Part shown: positions 49,902 to 58,482 of the stretch, piece by piece
Layout: each line of letters begins with the position of its first letter
Position numbering within the stretch: the first letter of the stretch is position 1
DNA from: Paramicrobacterium sp051513965
GTDB taxonomy: Bacteria; Actinomycetota; Actinomycetes; Actinomycetales; Microbacteriaceae
Length of the DNA stretch: 64,000 nt
Assembly: GCF_051513965.1 (NCBI RefSeq)
Contig: NZ_CP195847.1
Span: forward strand, 992,001-1,056,000
Reading direction: 5' to 3'
Made by a program: the position numbers and the translations under genes
The notes under the pieces: generated by a model
What the model was told of the DNA's origin: nothing
Database searches by the model: none
Seen by the model: the letters and a program-made list of their open reading frames with translations, nothing else

Positions 49902-52478
49902 TCAGGAGGCCGGCTTCAGCGTGAGCGTGTTCTCCGCGGCATCCTGCCTGGCCTTCTCGGTGTACGCCCACGGCAGCGTCTCGTTGTCTGCCCACAGCGG
50001 AGTCTGGTCGACGTAGTTCGGGTGGTAGGCGTGACCCGAGGCACCCGTGAGGTTGATCCACGTGGAGGCGTCGAAATCGGCCAGATCGATCACCTGACGC
50101 ATGGACGGCACCCAGTTCACCTCATAACCCTCCGCGGCGTCCCAGCCGTTCGCATTCACGACGCTGGAGCCGCCCGAGACGGGGTGGGGGCCGCGGTTGA
50201 AGATCATCTCGATCGGCGCGATGCCCGATTCGCCGAGACTCGCATTGCGCACGGTGAGGGAGTGGAGGTCGCCCCACTTCCACGAGTCGGTGTCGTCGCC
50301 CATCAGATCGATCGCTTCGAGCCACGCGGAGTCCATCGCACGGGCGAGAGCCTCATCACGCGAGGTGACCTCGGAATCGCTCCACCATGACGAGTGGTTG
50401 CGTGGCAGCAGCTCCGACACGATCTGGAACCAGCGCGCACTGCCGTGCGGAGGCGATGACTTCGGCAACTTGGGCGCAAAGACCTCCTCGAGCAGGTTCT
50501 TCCAGACGATGTTGAAATACGCGGATGCCGCGCTGTCGACGTCGTCCTGGAAGTCCCAGTCCTCGAGGAGCGCTCGCGCCTGCAGCGCGTGCTCGCCAGG
50601 TGCGGCATCGAGAAGGTACGGGACGAGTTCGGCGGCCATCGCGTTGAAGTTGTCGGCCTGGATCTCCGACATGTCGTTCGACGAGATCTTCTTCTCGTCG
50701 TCGAGCATCTTCTCGATGCGCTCGGTGATGCGGTCGGCGCGGTAGCCGGCATCCCAGTCCTTCGTGATCATGACGGGGTAGTCCGGGCCGACCGCCGCGT
50801 TGTTCGCCGTCACGATGTAGCCCTGCGGCGGGTTGTACACCCGGGGGAGCTTGTCGAAATCGACGTAGCCGCTCCACCTGTTTCCGCTCGTCCAGCCGGG
50901 GAGGGGCACAGTGCCGTCGCCAGTCTTGCGGATCGGCACGAGTCCCGGCGCCTGATAGCCGATGTTGCCCTCGGTGTCGGCGTAGATGAGGTTCTGTGAG
51001 GGCACGTCGAAGAGCGTCGCGGCTGTGCGGAAGCTATCCCAGTCCGTCGCCGAGTTCATCGCGAAGATGGCGGATGCCGTGTTGCCCGGTTCGAGCGCCG
51101 TCCACTGCAGCGACACCGCGTACTTCTGGCCTTCGGGCAGCGAATCGTCCTTTTCATCGCCGTCATCGTCGGTGCCGCTTGCCTCAGCGATCGCGGTGTA
51201 ATCGTCGGTGAGACCGCTCACGATGGGACCGCGCTCGGTGCTGCGGATCGTGAGCTTCACGTCGTCCCCACCGGCGACCTTGATCGTCTCCGTACGTTCG
51301 TCGAGTGGCTCGAGCGCACCGTCGATGAGGTACGTGCCCTCCTCGTCGTTCACACGTTCGATGTAGAGATCAGCCACATCCGGACCGAGGTTGGTGAAGC
51401 CCCACGCGATCGACTGGTTGTGGCCGATGATCACCCCCGGCAGCCCCGAGAAGGTGTAGCCCGCAACGTCGAACGGGCAGGACTCAGAGACTGTGGAGCA
51501 GTGGAGCCCCATCTGGTACCAGACAGAGGGCATCGCGGGCCCGAGGTGCGGGTCGTTGGCCAGAAGCGGCTTGCCGGTCTCGGTGTGGTCGCCGGAGACC
51601 ACCCAGGAGTTCGACCCGATGTCGCTGCCTGCCTCGCCGAGCAGATCCGGCAGAGAGCGGAGGAGCGACTTCAGCTGCGTGAGCTCGCCGGTGACAGCAT
51701 CCGAGGAGAGCGCTTTGGGCGCGGCATCCTGATTCTCATCGTTCTCACCCGTCGAGACCGACTGGACCTTCGGCTCCGTCACGATCGTCGGATGCGTGTC
51801 GTACGGGTACTCCGGGTAGAGCATCTCGATCTGCTTCGCACTCAGGCTCGTGGCGAGGATCGCCCGATCGATCTCCTGCTCCAGATTGGAGCGCAGATCC
51901 CAGGCCATCGCCTTCAGCCACGCGACGCTGTCCGCCGGAGTCCACGGCTCGACCTCGTAGTCGGGGTTCTGTACGCCGAGCACGGCGTACTCGAGCGAGA
52001 TGTCCGCACCCGAGTGATCGTCGAGATAGGCGTTCACCCCGTCGGCGTACGCCTCGTAGTACGACGCAGTCGTGTCGTCGAGGGCCTCGACCTCCTTCTC
52101 GGCGACGTCGCGCCAGCCGAGCGTCCGAATGAAGGAGTCCGTCCCGACCTGGCTCTCACCGAACATCTCCGACAGGCGACCCGAGGTCACGTGGCGGCGG
52201 AAATCCATCTCCCAGAAGCGATCCTGCGCTTGAACGTAGCCCTGCGCGAGAAAAAGATCGTGAGCCGTCTCCGCTGTGATCTGTGGAATCCCGTACTCGT
52301 CGCGTGTCACCGTGACCTCTTTCTCGAGGCCCGGGATGTCGATCGTTCCGTCGACCTTCGGGAACGAGCGCTGGACCGTCCAGAACGCGAATCCCGCGGC
52401 GATCAGAGCGAGAACGATCAAAGCGACGAGGAACCAGAGGATCACACGCCAGATGCGTCCGGAGAGGGAATGAGCCAC
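49902..52478 (-). CDS. penicillin acylase family protein, membrane-anchored
   Basis: An 858-residue Ntn hydrolase. A single N-terminal hydrophobic segment (residues about 11-33) anchors it outside the membrane. After it comes the alpha part, then a linker, then SNSW with the catalytic Ser289 at the predicted autocleavage point (GSNSW), the new N-terminal nucleophile of the beta chain. GLPGVIIGHNQSIAWGFTN and NTASAIFAMNSATDWD follow. Relatives hydrolyse penicillins, acyl-homoserine lactones or other amides; the substrate is unknown here. GTG 52478 has AAGGAG upstream. Confidence 0.9.
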   Translation of the reverse strand: MAHSLSGRIWRVILWFLVALIVLALIAAGFAFWTVQRSFPKVDGTIDIPGLEKEVTVTRDEYGIPQITAETAHDLFLAQGYVQAQDRFWEMDFRRHVTSGRLSEMFGESQVGTDSFIRTLGWRDVAEKEVEALDDTTASYYEAYADGVNAYLDDHSGADISLEYAVLGVQNPDYEVEPWTPADSVAWLKAMAWDLRSNLEQEIDRAILATSLSAKQIEMLYPEYPYDTHPTIVTEPKVQSVSTGENDENQDAAPKALSSDAVTGELTQLKSLLRSLPDLLGEAGSDIGSNSWVVSGDHTETGKPLLANDPHLGPAMPSVWYQMGLHCSTVSESCPFDVAGYTFSGLPGVIIGHNQSIAWGFTNLGPDVADLYIERVNDEEGTYLIDGALEPLDERTETIKVAGGDDVKLTIRSTERGPIVSGLTDDYTAIAEASGTDDDGDEKDDSLPEGQKYAVSLQWTALEPGNTASAIFAMNSATDWDSFRTAATLFDVPSQNLIYADTEGNIGYQAPGLVPIRKTGDGTVPLPGWTSGNRWSGYVDFDKLPRVYNPPQGYIVTANNAAVGPDYPVMITKDWDAGYRADRITERIEKMLDDEKKISSNDMSEIQADNFNAMAAELVPYLLDAAPGEHALQARALLEDWDFQDDVDSAASAYFNIVWKNLLEEVFAPKLPKSSPPHGSARWFQIVSELLPRNHSSWWSDSEVTSRDEALARAMDSAWLEAIDLMGDDTDSWKWGDLHSLTVRNASLGESGIAPIEMIFNRGPHPVSGGSSVVNANGWDAAEGYEVNWVPSMRQVIDLADFDASTWINLTGASGHAYHPNYVDQTPLWADNETLPWAYTEKARQDAAENTLTLKPAS

Positions 52479-52523
52479 GGTGCTCCTTGGATGGTGAGGT
52501 GGAGTGGACGAAGAAAGTGGGCG

Positions 52524-53495
52524 TCAGGCGTGCAAGACGTCATTCAGGTGGATGCTCCCGCCGGAGCGCGGCAGCACTTCGACGGTCCCCGTCAGCGAGT
52601 TGCGTCGGAACAGGAGCCCCGGCCGCCCGCTCAGCTCCACAGCCTTGACGTCGTGCGATTGGCCCGTACTCGGGTCGATGACGCGCACCTTCGTGCCGGC
52701 GGTGACGTAGAGGCCAGCCTCCACAACGGTGTCGTCCCCGATGGAGATGCCGATGCCGGAGTTCGCACCGAGGAGCGCGCGTTCGCCGATGCTGATGCGC
52801 TGCGTTCCGCCGCCAGAGAGCGTGCCCATGATGGACGCGCCTCCGCCGATGTCGCTGCCGTCTCCGACGACGACTCCCTGAGAGATACGGCCCTCCACCA
52901 TGGACGAGCCGAGGGTTCCCGCGTTGAAGTTGACGAAGCCCTCGTGCATGACGGTCGTGCCCGGCGCGAGGTAAGCACCCAGCCGCACGCGCGACGCGTC
53001 CCCGATGCGGACGCGCTCGGGGAAGACGTAGTCGGTGAGACGTGGAAACTTGTCGAGGCTCACGACCTGGATGCCCTGTCGCATGAGCGACGGGCGCATG
53101 CGCTCGACGTCGCTCGGCAGCATGGGCCCCGCGTTCGTCCACGCCACGATCGGAAGGTGGGGGAAGATGCCCTCGAGGGAGATGCTGTTCGGCGTGACGA
53201 GCAGATGTGAGAGCAGGTGCAGCCTCAGGTATGCGTCGGAGGTGCTCTGAACCGGTGCACTGAGGTCGGCTTCGACCGTCACGACCTCAACCGTCACCGC
53301 GCGACGCGGGTCGGGGACCGCGAGCTGCTCGATCTCCGCAGGAACGATCCATCTCTCGCGGTCGGCGGGAATGGCTCCGAGCTCGGGGGAGGGGAACCAC
53401 GTGTCGAGGACGGTTCCGTCGCTCGCGACGGTAGCCAGACCGTAACCCCACGCGGTGGCCGGAGCGGAGGACGAAGCAGAGCTAGCACTGGTCAT
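52524..53495 (-). CDS. dapD: tetrahydrodipicolinate N-succinyltransferase
   Basis: A 323-residue enzyme adding succinyl to tetrahydrodipicolinate in lysine/diaminopimelate synthesis. The middle is a left-handed beta-helix of hexapeptide repeats: RIGDASRVRLGAYLAPGTTVMHEGFVNFNAGTLGSSMVEGRI (read as VRLGAYLAPGTT and HEGFVNFNAGTLG). The actinobacterial type has an N-terminal domain of about 140 residues, seen here. ATG 53495 lies 7 nt after TAGCCT, so the mRNA may be leaderless. Divergent from dapE over 72 bp. Confidence 0.93.
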   Translation of the reverse strand: MTSASSASSSAPATAWGYGLATVASDGTVLDTWFPSPELGAIPADRERWIVPAEIEQLAVPDPRRAVTVEVVTVEADLSAPVQSTSDAYLRLHLLSHLLVTPNSISLEGIFPHLPIVAWTNAGPMLPSDVERMRPSLMRQGIQVVSLDKFPRLTDYVFPERVRIGDASRVRLGAYLAPGTTVMHEGFVNFNAGTLGSSMVEGRISQGVVVGDGSDIGGGASIMGTLSGGGTQRISIGERALLGANSGIGISIGDDTVVEAGLYVTAGTKVRVIDPSTGQSHDVKAVELSGRPGLLFRRNSLTGTVEVLPRSGGSIHLNDVLHA

Positions 53496-53502
53496 GGTGT
53501 CC

Positions 53503-53508
53503 AGGCTA
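53503..53508 (-). promoter_or_regulatory. -10 element TAGCCT of dapD
   Basis: TAGCCT on the minus strand lies 7 nt before ATG 53495. Confidence 0.5.
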
Positions 53509-53555
53509 CCGAAACGTCGCTTCTCCGGCCGCATCGGGCCGTGCGGCATCCACCA

Positions 53556-53561
53556 TAGACT
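53556..53561 (+). promoter_or_regulatory. -10 element TAGACT of dapE
   Basis: TAGACT lies 6 nt before ATG 53568, the leaderless spacing. Confidence 0.55.
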
Positions 53562-53567
53562 TGGAAC

Positions 53568-54650
53568 ATGCCCCACCCGGTTCTCGACCTGACCGCGTCA
53601 TCCATCGAGATCACGCGAGCGCTCTGTGACATCCCTTCCGTCTCGGGCGATGAGAAGCAGATCGCGGATGCCGTCGAGCAGGCGCTCTCCGGCCTGACGC
53701 ATCTCGAGGTCATGCGCGACGGCGACACGATCATCGCGCGCACCGACCGTGGACGCGACAAGCGCGTCGTCCTCGCCGGGCACCTCGACACCGTTCCGAT
53801 CAAAGACAATCTGCCGACCCGGTTCGAGACGATCGACGGACGCGAGTATCTCTGGGGGCGCGGAACGGTCGACATGAAGGCCGGAGTGGCCGTGCAGCTG
53901 AAGCTCGCCGCAGAGCTCGTCGATCCAGCCGTCGACCTCACCTGGGTGTGGTACGACCATGAGGAGGTCGCTGCAGAGCTCAACAGTCTCGGTCGAATCG
54001 TGCAGACTCGCCCCGAGCTTTTGGTGGGCGACTTCGCAATTCTCAGCGAGCCGACGTCAGCCCGTGTCGAAGGTGGTTGCAACGGAAGCCTGCGCGTCGA
54101 ACTTCGCGCGTTCGGCACGCGCGCACACTCCGGGCGTTCCTGGGTGGGCGAGAACGCCATTCATAAGCTCGCACCGGCTCTCGCGGCGCTCGCCGCCTAC
54201 GAGCCCGCCACGATCGAGGTCGATGGCCTTGCGTATCGTGAAGGCCTGAACGCAGTGGGCATCTCCGGCGGCGTCGCTGGCAACGTGATCCCCGACGAGG
54301 GGATGATCCACGTCAACTACCGCTTTGCCCCCGATAAATCCGTCGAGCAGGCGCTCGCGCACGTGCGCGAGATTTTCCCGGACTACGACATCACGGTGGT
54401 GGATCGCGCGGAATCTGCTCGTCCCGGTCTGAACGCACCGCTCGCGGCCGACTTCCTCGCAGCGGTCGGCTCCGAGCCTCTGCCGAAGTATGGCTGGACC
54501 GATGTCGCGCGCTTCTCTGCACTCGGCGTTCCTGCCGTCAACTACGGGCCTGGCGATGCGCTCAAGGCTCACGCGGACGACGAGCGCTGCGCGACCGACG
54601 AGATCACCGCGTGTGAGAACGGCCTTCGCCGCTGGCTCAGCGGAGCGTGA
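53568..54650 (+). CDS. dapE: succinyl-diaminopimelate desuccinylase
   Basis: A 360-residue M20-family zinc amidohydrolase that removes succinate in the lysine pathway. Metal-site residues are in VLAGHLDTVP, GRGTVDMKAGVAVQLKLA and YDHEEVAAE with the catalytic glutamate pair, then ILSEPTS; NYRFAPDKS ends the lid domain. It diverges from dapD across 72 bp, and both have -10 elements 6-7 nt upstream of their ATG, so the gap must house both promoters. The next gene starts 6 nt downstream. Confidence 0.93.
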   Translation: MPHPVLDLTASSIEITRALCDIPSVSGDEKQIADAVEQALSGLTHLEVMRDGDTIIARTDRGRDKRVVLAGHLDTVPIKDNLPTRFETIDGREYLWGRGTVDMKAGVAVQLKLAAELVDPAVDLTWVWYDHEEVAAELNSLGRIVQTRPELLVGDFAILSEPTSARVEGGCNGSLRVELRAFGTRAHSGRSWVGENAIHKLAPALAALAAYEPATIEVDGLAYREGLNAVGISGGVAGNVIPDEGMIHVNYRFAPDKSVEQALAHVREIFPDYDITVVDRAESARPGLNAPLAADFLAAVGSEPLPKYGWTDVARFSALGVPAVNYGPGDALKAHADDERCATDEITACENGLRRWLSGA

Positions 54651-54656
54651 CGCTCG

Positions 54657-55862
54657 GTGAGCATGCGAACGATCCGCGTCCGGTGGAGAGTCGCACCCTG
54701 GTGGGCGCAGGCGCTGCTCGTCTACGGAGCCGCACGCATCGTCACGACCGCGATGATGCTCTGGTTCGCCGCTCATCAGGAGCAGAACCCGTGGACGGGG
54801 GCGAGCCCCGGCTACGCCGCCTTCGCATCGATCTGGGACGGACGCTGGTACCAGATCGTCGCGCTCGGCGGCTATCCCAGCGAACTACCGCTCACTGACG
54901 GCGGGCACGTCGGCGAGAACGCGTGGGCGTTCATGCCCGTGTATCCCGTCCTCGTGCGCATCATCATGGTGCTCACTCACCTGCCGTGGGAGATCGCCGC
55001 GCTCGTCGTGTCGATTCCGTGCGGCTTCGGGGCCGCGGTCGTGTTCCACCGGCTGATGAGGCAGGTGCTGGACGAGCGATCCGCGCTGTTCGCGGTCGTG
55101 CTGTTCTCCGTCGCACCGGCCTCTCCCGTGCTGCAGGTCGCCTACGCCGAGTCTCTCTATCTGCTGCTTCTGGGCGTCGCGCTGCTCCTCATCATGCGAC
55201 ACCGCTATCTGTCGGCGATTCCAGTGATCGTGGTCATGGCGCTCACACGACCGAGCGGTCTCGCCTTCGCGCTGTTCTTGCTGCTGCACCTCGTGCACCG
55301 GTTCTGGGTGCGCGCGCGGCATCCGTTCTCTCTCGCTGAGGCCGTGCGGCTGTGCATCACGGGACTCGTGAGCGCGTTCATGGGCGTTGCGTGGCTGCTC
55401 ATCGCGTGGGCCGTCACGGGATCACCCACGGCCTACACCGACACAGAGCTCGCGTGGCGTTCCTCGTACGTCGGCTACGGTCCGCTCATCCCCTTCGAAC
55501 CGTGGATCCAGGGAGCGAACTGGTGGATGCGCCGCTGGCTCGGCATGGACGGCGGCTGGCTGCTCCTCATCGCGCTGCTCGCTTTCGCCGTCTACGGTCT
55601 GTTCTTCACCCGCGGAGGCCGAGCCCTCGGCGTCACCCTGCGACTGTGGATCGTGTCGTACGCCGTGTACCTGCTCGCCGTCTTCTTTCCGCAGTCGAGC
55701 ACGTTCCGCCTGCTTGCGCCGCTGTTTCCCGCGGCGGGTGCCTTCGCGGTGCCGCGCTCGCGGATCTATCGCGTCACCGCGGTTCTCGTGAGCCTCGTCC
55801 TGCAGTGGGTGTGGCTCTGGGCGTGCTGGCAGGTGGACGGCTACGACTGGACCCCGCCGTAA
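54657..55862 (+). CDS. GT-C-type glycosyltransferase-like membrane protein (PIG-V-like)
   Basis: A 401-residue polytopic membrane protein with roughly ten hydrophobic segments. Near the N terminus an extracytoplasmic loop bears SIWDGRWYQIVALGGYP with an aspartate, the WDxxWY motif typical of PIG-V-like mannosyltransferases that use lipid-linked sugars. I therefore infer a lipid-linked sugar donor enzyme at the membrane, perhaps for envelope glycans. GTG 54657 begins 6 nt after dapE; ATG 54663 is the alternative. No glycan gene cluster is adjacent. Confidence 0.78.
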   Translation: MSMRTIRVRWRVAPWWAQALLVYGAARIVTTAMMLWFAAHQEQNPWTGASPGYAAFASIWDGRWYQIVALGGYPSELPLTDGGHVGENAWAFMPVYPVLVRIIMVLTHLPWEIAALVVSIPCGFGAAVVFHRLMRQVLDERSALFAVVLFSVAPASPVLQVAYAESLYLLLLGVALLLIMRHRYLSAIPVIVVMALTRPSGLAFALFLLLHLVHRFWVRARHPFSLAEAVRLCITGLVSAFMGVAWLLIAWAVTGSPTAYTDTELAWRSSYVGYGPLIPFEPWIQGANWWMRRWLGMDGGWLLLIALLAFAVYGLFFTRGGRALGVTLRLWIVSYAVYLLAVFFPQSSTFRLLAPLFPAAGAFAVPRSRIYRVTAVLVSLVLQWVWLWACWQVDGYDWTPP

Positions 55863-55886
55863 CAAACACGAGGTTCGCTCGAGCGA

Positions 55887-55916
55887 TTGGCAAGGATTCC
55901 GGATTCACGGGATAAT
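55887..55916 (+). promoter_or_regulatory. promoter of the DUF3117 gene
   Basis: TTGGCA (55887-55892) and GATAAT (55911-55916), with an 18-bp spacer, about 30 nt upstream of the ATG. This is the most consensus-like promoter in the window. Confidence 0.65.
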
Positions 55917-55945
55917 GGAAGAACACTGCACGAAAGGGGAGCCGA

Positions 55946-56119
55946 ATGGCAGCAATGAAGCCGAGGACCGGAGATGGGCCTATGGAGGCTGTAAAGGAAG
56001 GTCGGCTGATCATTGTCCGTGTGCCGTTGGAAGGGGGCGGACGACTCGTCGTGTCTGTGAACGACGATGAAGCCAAGGAGCTCCACGACGCACTCGCTGG
56101 AGTCGTCGCAGCCGGCTGA
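55946..56119 (+). CDS. DUF3117 small protein
   Basis: A 57-residue protein, MAAMKPRTGDGPMEAVKEG followed by RLIIVRVPLEGGGRLVVSV and NDDEAKELHDALAGVVAAG. The sequence matches DUF3117, an actinobacterial small protein family of unknown function; its wording is nearly invariant across the phylum. AAAGGGGA lies about 7 nt upstream of ATG 55946. The gene has its own promoter and its own strong terminator, so it is a monocistronic, probably well expressed gene. Confidence 0.92.
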   Translation: MAAMKPRTGDGPMEAVKEGRLIIVRVPLEGGGRLVVSVNDDEAKELHDALAGVVAAG

Positions 56120-56132
56120 GACCGGCAAGGCA

Positions 56133-56176
56133 ACGTCGAGGGCGCCCGATCTGCGTGGATCGGGCGCCCTCGACGT
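56133..56176. terminator. bidirectional terminator after DUF3117
   Basis: An 18-bp perfect stem, 56133-56150 with 56159-56176 and an 8-nt loop, between convergent DUF3117 and O-methyltransferase genes. Confidence 0.9.
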
Positions 56177-56179
56177 GTG

Positions 56180-56809
56180 TCAGGCCAACTTCGTGAGCTG
56201 GAGGAGCCCGTCGCCGACCGGGCTCAGTGCGCTTGCGACGGCGTCGGATGCCGCGACCTCTTCGATCAGCGAGCGGAACGCTACCGTCACGGCATCCCTC
56301 TGAGCCGGATCTGCGACGCGGCCCTTGTGCAGCGCGTGGGGAACGAGCACGGTTCCGCCGACACGGACGAGGCGCAGCGCGTGTTCGATGTTCTCGAGGA
56401 TCTCCTCGGGGTCAGCATCCACCAGCACCAGGTCATACGAGTCTTCGTTCATGCGCGGAAGAACATCACGCGTGCGCCCCGTGATGAGCCGCGTTCGTGC
56501 CGGACTGATGCCCGCCTCGACGAAGAAGGAGCGCGCGTGCCCCAGATGCTCGGACTCGGAGTCGATGGTCGTGAGAACACCCTTCGAACGGTTGGAGAGG
56601 AGCCAGAGGCCGGACACACCGGCGCCGGTTCCGATCTCCATGATGTTGCGGGCAGAGGATGCCGCGGCGATCAGCGCGATCTGGGACCCCGTCCCGGGCG
56701 AGATCGGGCGGATGCCGAGCTCGAGCGACTGGTCCCGAGCCTTCTGGATGGCCCCGGATTCCGCGACGATGTCGTCGGCGTACTTCCAATTCGACTCTTG
56801 TATTGACAC
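56180..56809 (-). CDS. O-methyltransferase (class I SAM)
   Basis: A 209-residue SAM-dependent methyltransferase of the COMT/Rv1220c type. Motif I is NIMEIGTGAGVSGLWL near residue 60; motif III is SYDLVLVDADPEEILENIEHAL; the N-terminal NWKYADDIV is usual. GTG 56809 has AGGAGC upstream and a TACACT -10 about 28 nt before it. The substrate is unknown. In M. tuberculosis the orthologue Rv1220c lies just upstream of the sigE and tatB genes; here it diverges directly from tatB. Confidence 0.9.
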   Translation of the reverse strand: MSIQESNWKYADDIVAESGAIQKARDQSLELGIRPISPGTGSQIALIAAASSARNIMEIGTGAGVSGLWLLSNRSKGVLTTIDSESEHLGHARSFFVEAGISPARTRLITGRTRDVLPRMNEDSYDLVLVDADPEEILENIEHALRLVRVGGTVLVPHALHKGRVADPAQRDAVTVAFRSLIEEVAASDAVASALSPVGDGLLQLTKLA

Positions 56810-56836
56810 GGCGGCTCCTGAATCTGCTCGACTGCC

Positions 56837-56842
56837 AGTGTA
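56837..56842 (-). promoter_or_regulatory. -10 element TACACT of the O-methyltransferase gene
   Basis: TACACT on the minus strand lies about 27 nt before GTG 56809, leaving a short leader with the ribosome-binding GGAG. Confidence 0.45.
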
Positions 56843-56880
56843 TGCGGCCTCCCGATGCCGGGAGTTGAGGCGCGACACGG

Positions 56881-56886
56881 TATTGT
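56881..56886 (+). promoter_or_regulatory. -10 element TATTGT, leaderless tatB
   Basis: TATTGT lies 6 nt before GTG 56893. Confidence 0.5.
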
Positions 56887-56892
56887 GAACTC

Positions 56893-57267
56893 GTGTTCGG
56901 TTTGACGGCAGACAAGATTCTCATCATCGTTGTCATCGCCGTGTTCCTGCTCGGCCCCGAGCGCGTGCCGATGTATGCCTCGAAGCTGGCTCAGCTCGTC
57001 AAGAACGTGCGAAATATGGCGCGCGATGCCAAGTCGCGAATGCGCGATGAGATGGGCGAAGACTTCGACGACATCGATTGGCAGAAGCTCGACCCGCGTC
57101 AGTACGACCCCCGCCGGATCATCCGCGATGCTCTTCTCGAGGAGGACGAACCGCAGAAGCAGGTTCTCGCCCCTGCGAAGAAGGAGCCACGCGTCGAGAC
57201 GCGTCAGGAGAGACTGGAGTCCGGGCTGGAGGTCGCTCCGCCTCCGTTCGATGCGGAAGCCACGTAG
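56893..57267 (+). CDS. tatB: Sec-independent protein translocase TatB
   Basis: A 124-residue TatB subunit of the twin-arginine translocase. The N terminus is a membrane helix (KILIIVVIAVFLLGPERVPMYA) with the conserved G-P hinge, followed by an amphipathic helix ASKLAQLVKNVRNMARDA and a charged, Pro/Glu-rich tail. TatA and TatC are not in the window, as is usual for the actinobacterial tatB locus. GTG 56893 is 6 nt after TATTGT. Confidence 0.92.
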   Translation: MFGLTADKILIIVVIAVFLLGPERVPMYASKLAQLVKNVRNMARDAKSRMRDEMGEDFDDIDWQKLDPRQYDPRRIIRDALLEEDEPQKQVLAPAKKEPRVETRQERLESGLEVAPPPFDAEAT

Positions 57268-58474
57268 CACGCGGTACACAGGAGACCCGGCCGAACCGGC
57301 GTGGCACGGTCACGCACGGGGAACGGCAGGGTATCGGAAGCTGCTCGCAGCGCTGTTCTTCGCTGGCGTCGCCACGTTCGCGCAGCTGTACTCGCCGCAG
57401 GCGGTGCTGCCGCTCATCGCCACCGATCTGAGCGTCAGCGAGTCCACCTCAGCGGTGCTCATCTCCGCTGCGACATTCGGCCTGGCGGTCGGGGTCATCC
57501 CGTGGTCGCTCGTGGCCGACCGCATCGGCCGCGTGCGCGCGATGACGATCGCCGTTCTCGGCGCGACGGTGCTCGGCGTCGCCGTGCCGTTCGCATCGAA
57601 CATGACGCTCATGCTGGGTGGACGCTTTCTCGAGGGCCTGCTGCTCGGGGGAGTACCGGCCGTCGCGGTCGCTTACCTGACGGAGGAGGTCGTGCGCGCG
57701 AGCACCGCGCGGGCCGCAGGAGCGTATGTAGCGGGCACGACGATCGGCGGGCTGAGCGGACGCCTCGTCTCCGGCTTCGTCGCCGAATGGAGCGACTGGC
57801 GCATCGGCATCCTCACCGTCGCTCTCCTGTGTGGGGCCTGCGCCGTCCTGTTTGCTGTGCTGGCTCCGGCACCGCGCGGTTTCGCGCCAGGTTCGTCCGG
57901 ACGCGTCGCGGCGCGACTGCGTGAGGCGGTGTCGTCTCTGCGGCTCTGGGCGCTGTACGCCCAGGGGTTCCTGCTCATGGGCGGGTTCGTCGCCCTCTAC
58001 AACTTCCTCGGCTTTCGGCTCATGGCTGCGCCGTTCGATCTGCCGACCTCGATCGTGAGTCTCATGTTTCTCGCCTACCTCGCGGGGACGTACTCCTCAT
58101 CGCGCGTCGGCGTGCTCGCGGAGCGCTATGGGCGAGCGCGTGTGCTGATGGGAGGCATCGTCGTGATGGCCATGGGCGCCACCGCGACACTCGCCGAGAG
58201 CCTCCCGGTCGTGCTCATCGGCCTCGTCGTCATGACGGCCGGATTCTTCGGCGCGCACGCGATCGCGTCCGGCTGGATCGGCGTGATCGCGACGGGCGGG
58301 CGGGCCCAGGCATCCTCGATCTACAACCTCATGTACTACTCGGGATCGAGCCTCTTCGGGTGGCTTGGCGGTGTGTTCCTCGCGAGCGGAGGATGGCTGG
58401 GAACCGTCGTGATGATCCTGGGACTGGCCGCCGTCGCCCTGGTGATCGCGGCGGCGGTGCTTCGGCGGCCCTGA
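57251..58474 (+). CDS. MFS transporter
   Basis: A 407-residue major facilitator with about 12 hydrophobic segments. The loop between helices 2 and 3 shows SLVADRIGRVRAM, the MFS motif, and the second half repeats it in VLAERYGRARVLMGG; FAQLYSPQAVLPLIATDL is the first-helix region. It is likely a drug or metabolite exporter of the YbjJ/AraJ kind; the substrate is unknown. The start ATG 57251 overlaps the tatB 3' end by 17 bp. Confidence 0.87.
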   Translation: MRKPRSTRYTGDPAEPAWHGHARGTAGYRKLLAALFFAGVATFAQLYSPQAVLPLIATDLSVSESTSAVLISAATFGLAVGVIPWSLVADRIGRVRAMTIAVLGATVLGVAVPFASNMTLMLGGRFLEGLLLGGVPAVAVAYLTEEVVRASTARAAGAYVAGTTIGGLSGRLVSGFVAEWSDWRIGILTVALLCGACAVLFAVLAPAPRGFAPGSSGRVAARLREAVSSLRLWALYAQGFLLMGGFVALYNFLGFRLMAAPFDLPTSIVSLMFLAYLAGTYSSSRVGVLAERYGRARVLMGGIVVMAMGATATLAESLPVVLIGLVVMTAGFFGAHAIASGWIGVIATGGRAQASSIYNLMYYSGSSLFGWLGGVFLASGGWLGTVVMILGLAAVALVIAAAVLRRP

Positions 58475-58482
58475 TGCCTGCC

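Noticed and set aside
51420..53210. Long plus-strand open frame opposite the penicillin-acylase-family gene and dapD
   Set aside because: It crosses two genes with clear family motifs and itself has an implausible, arginine-rich composition.
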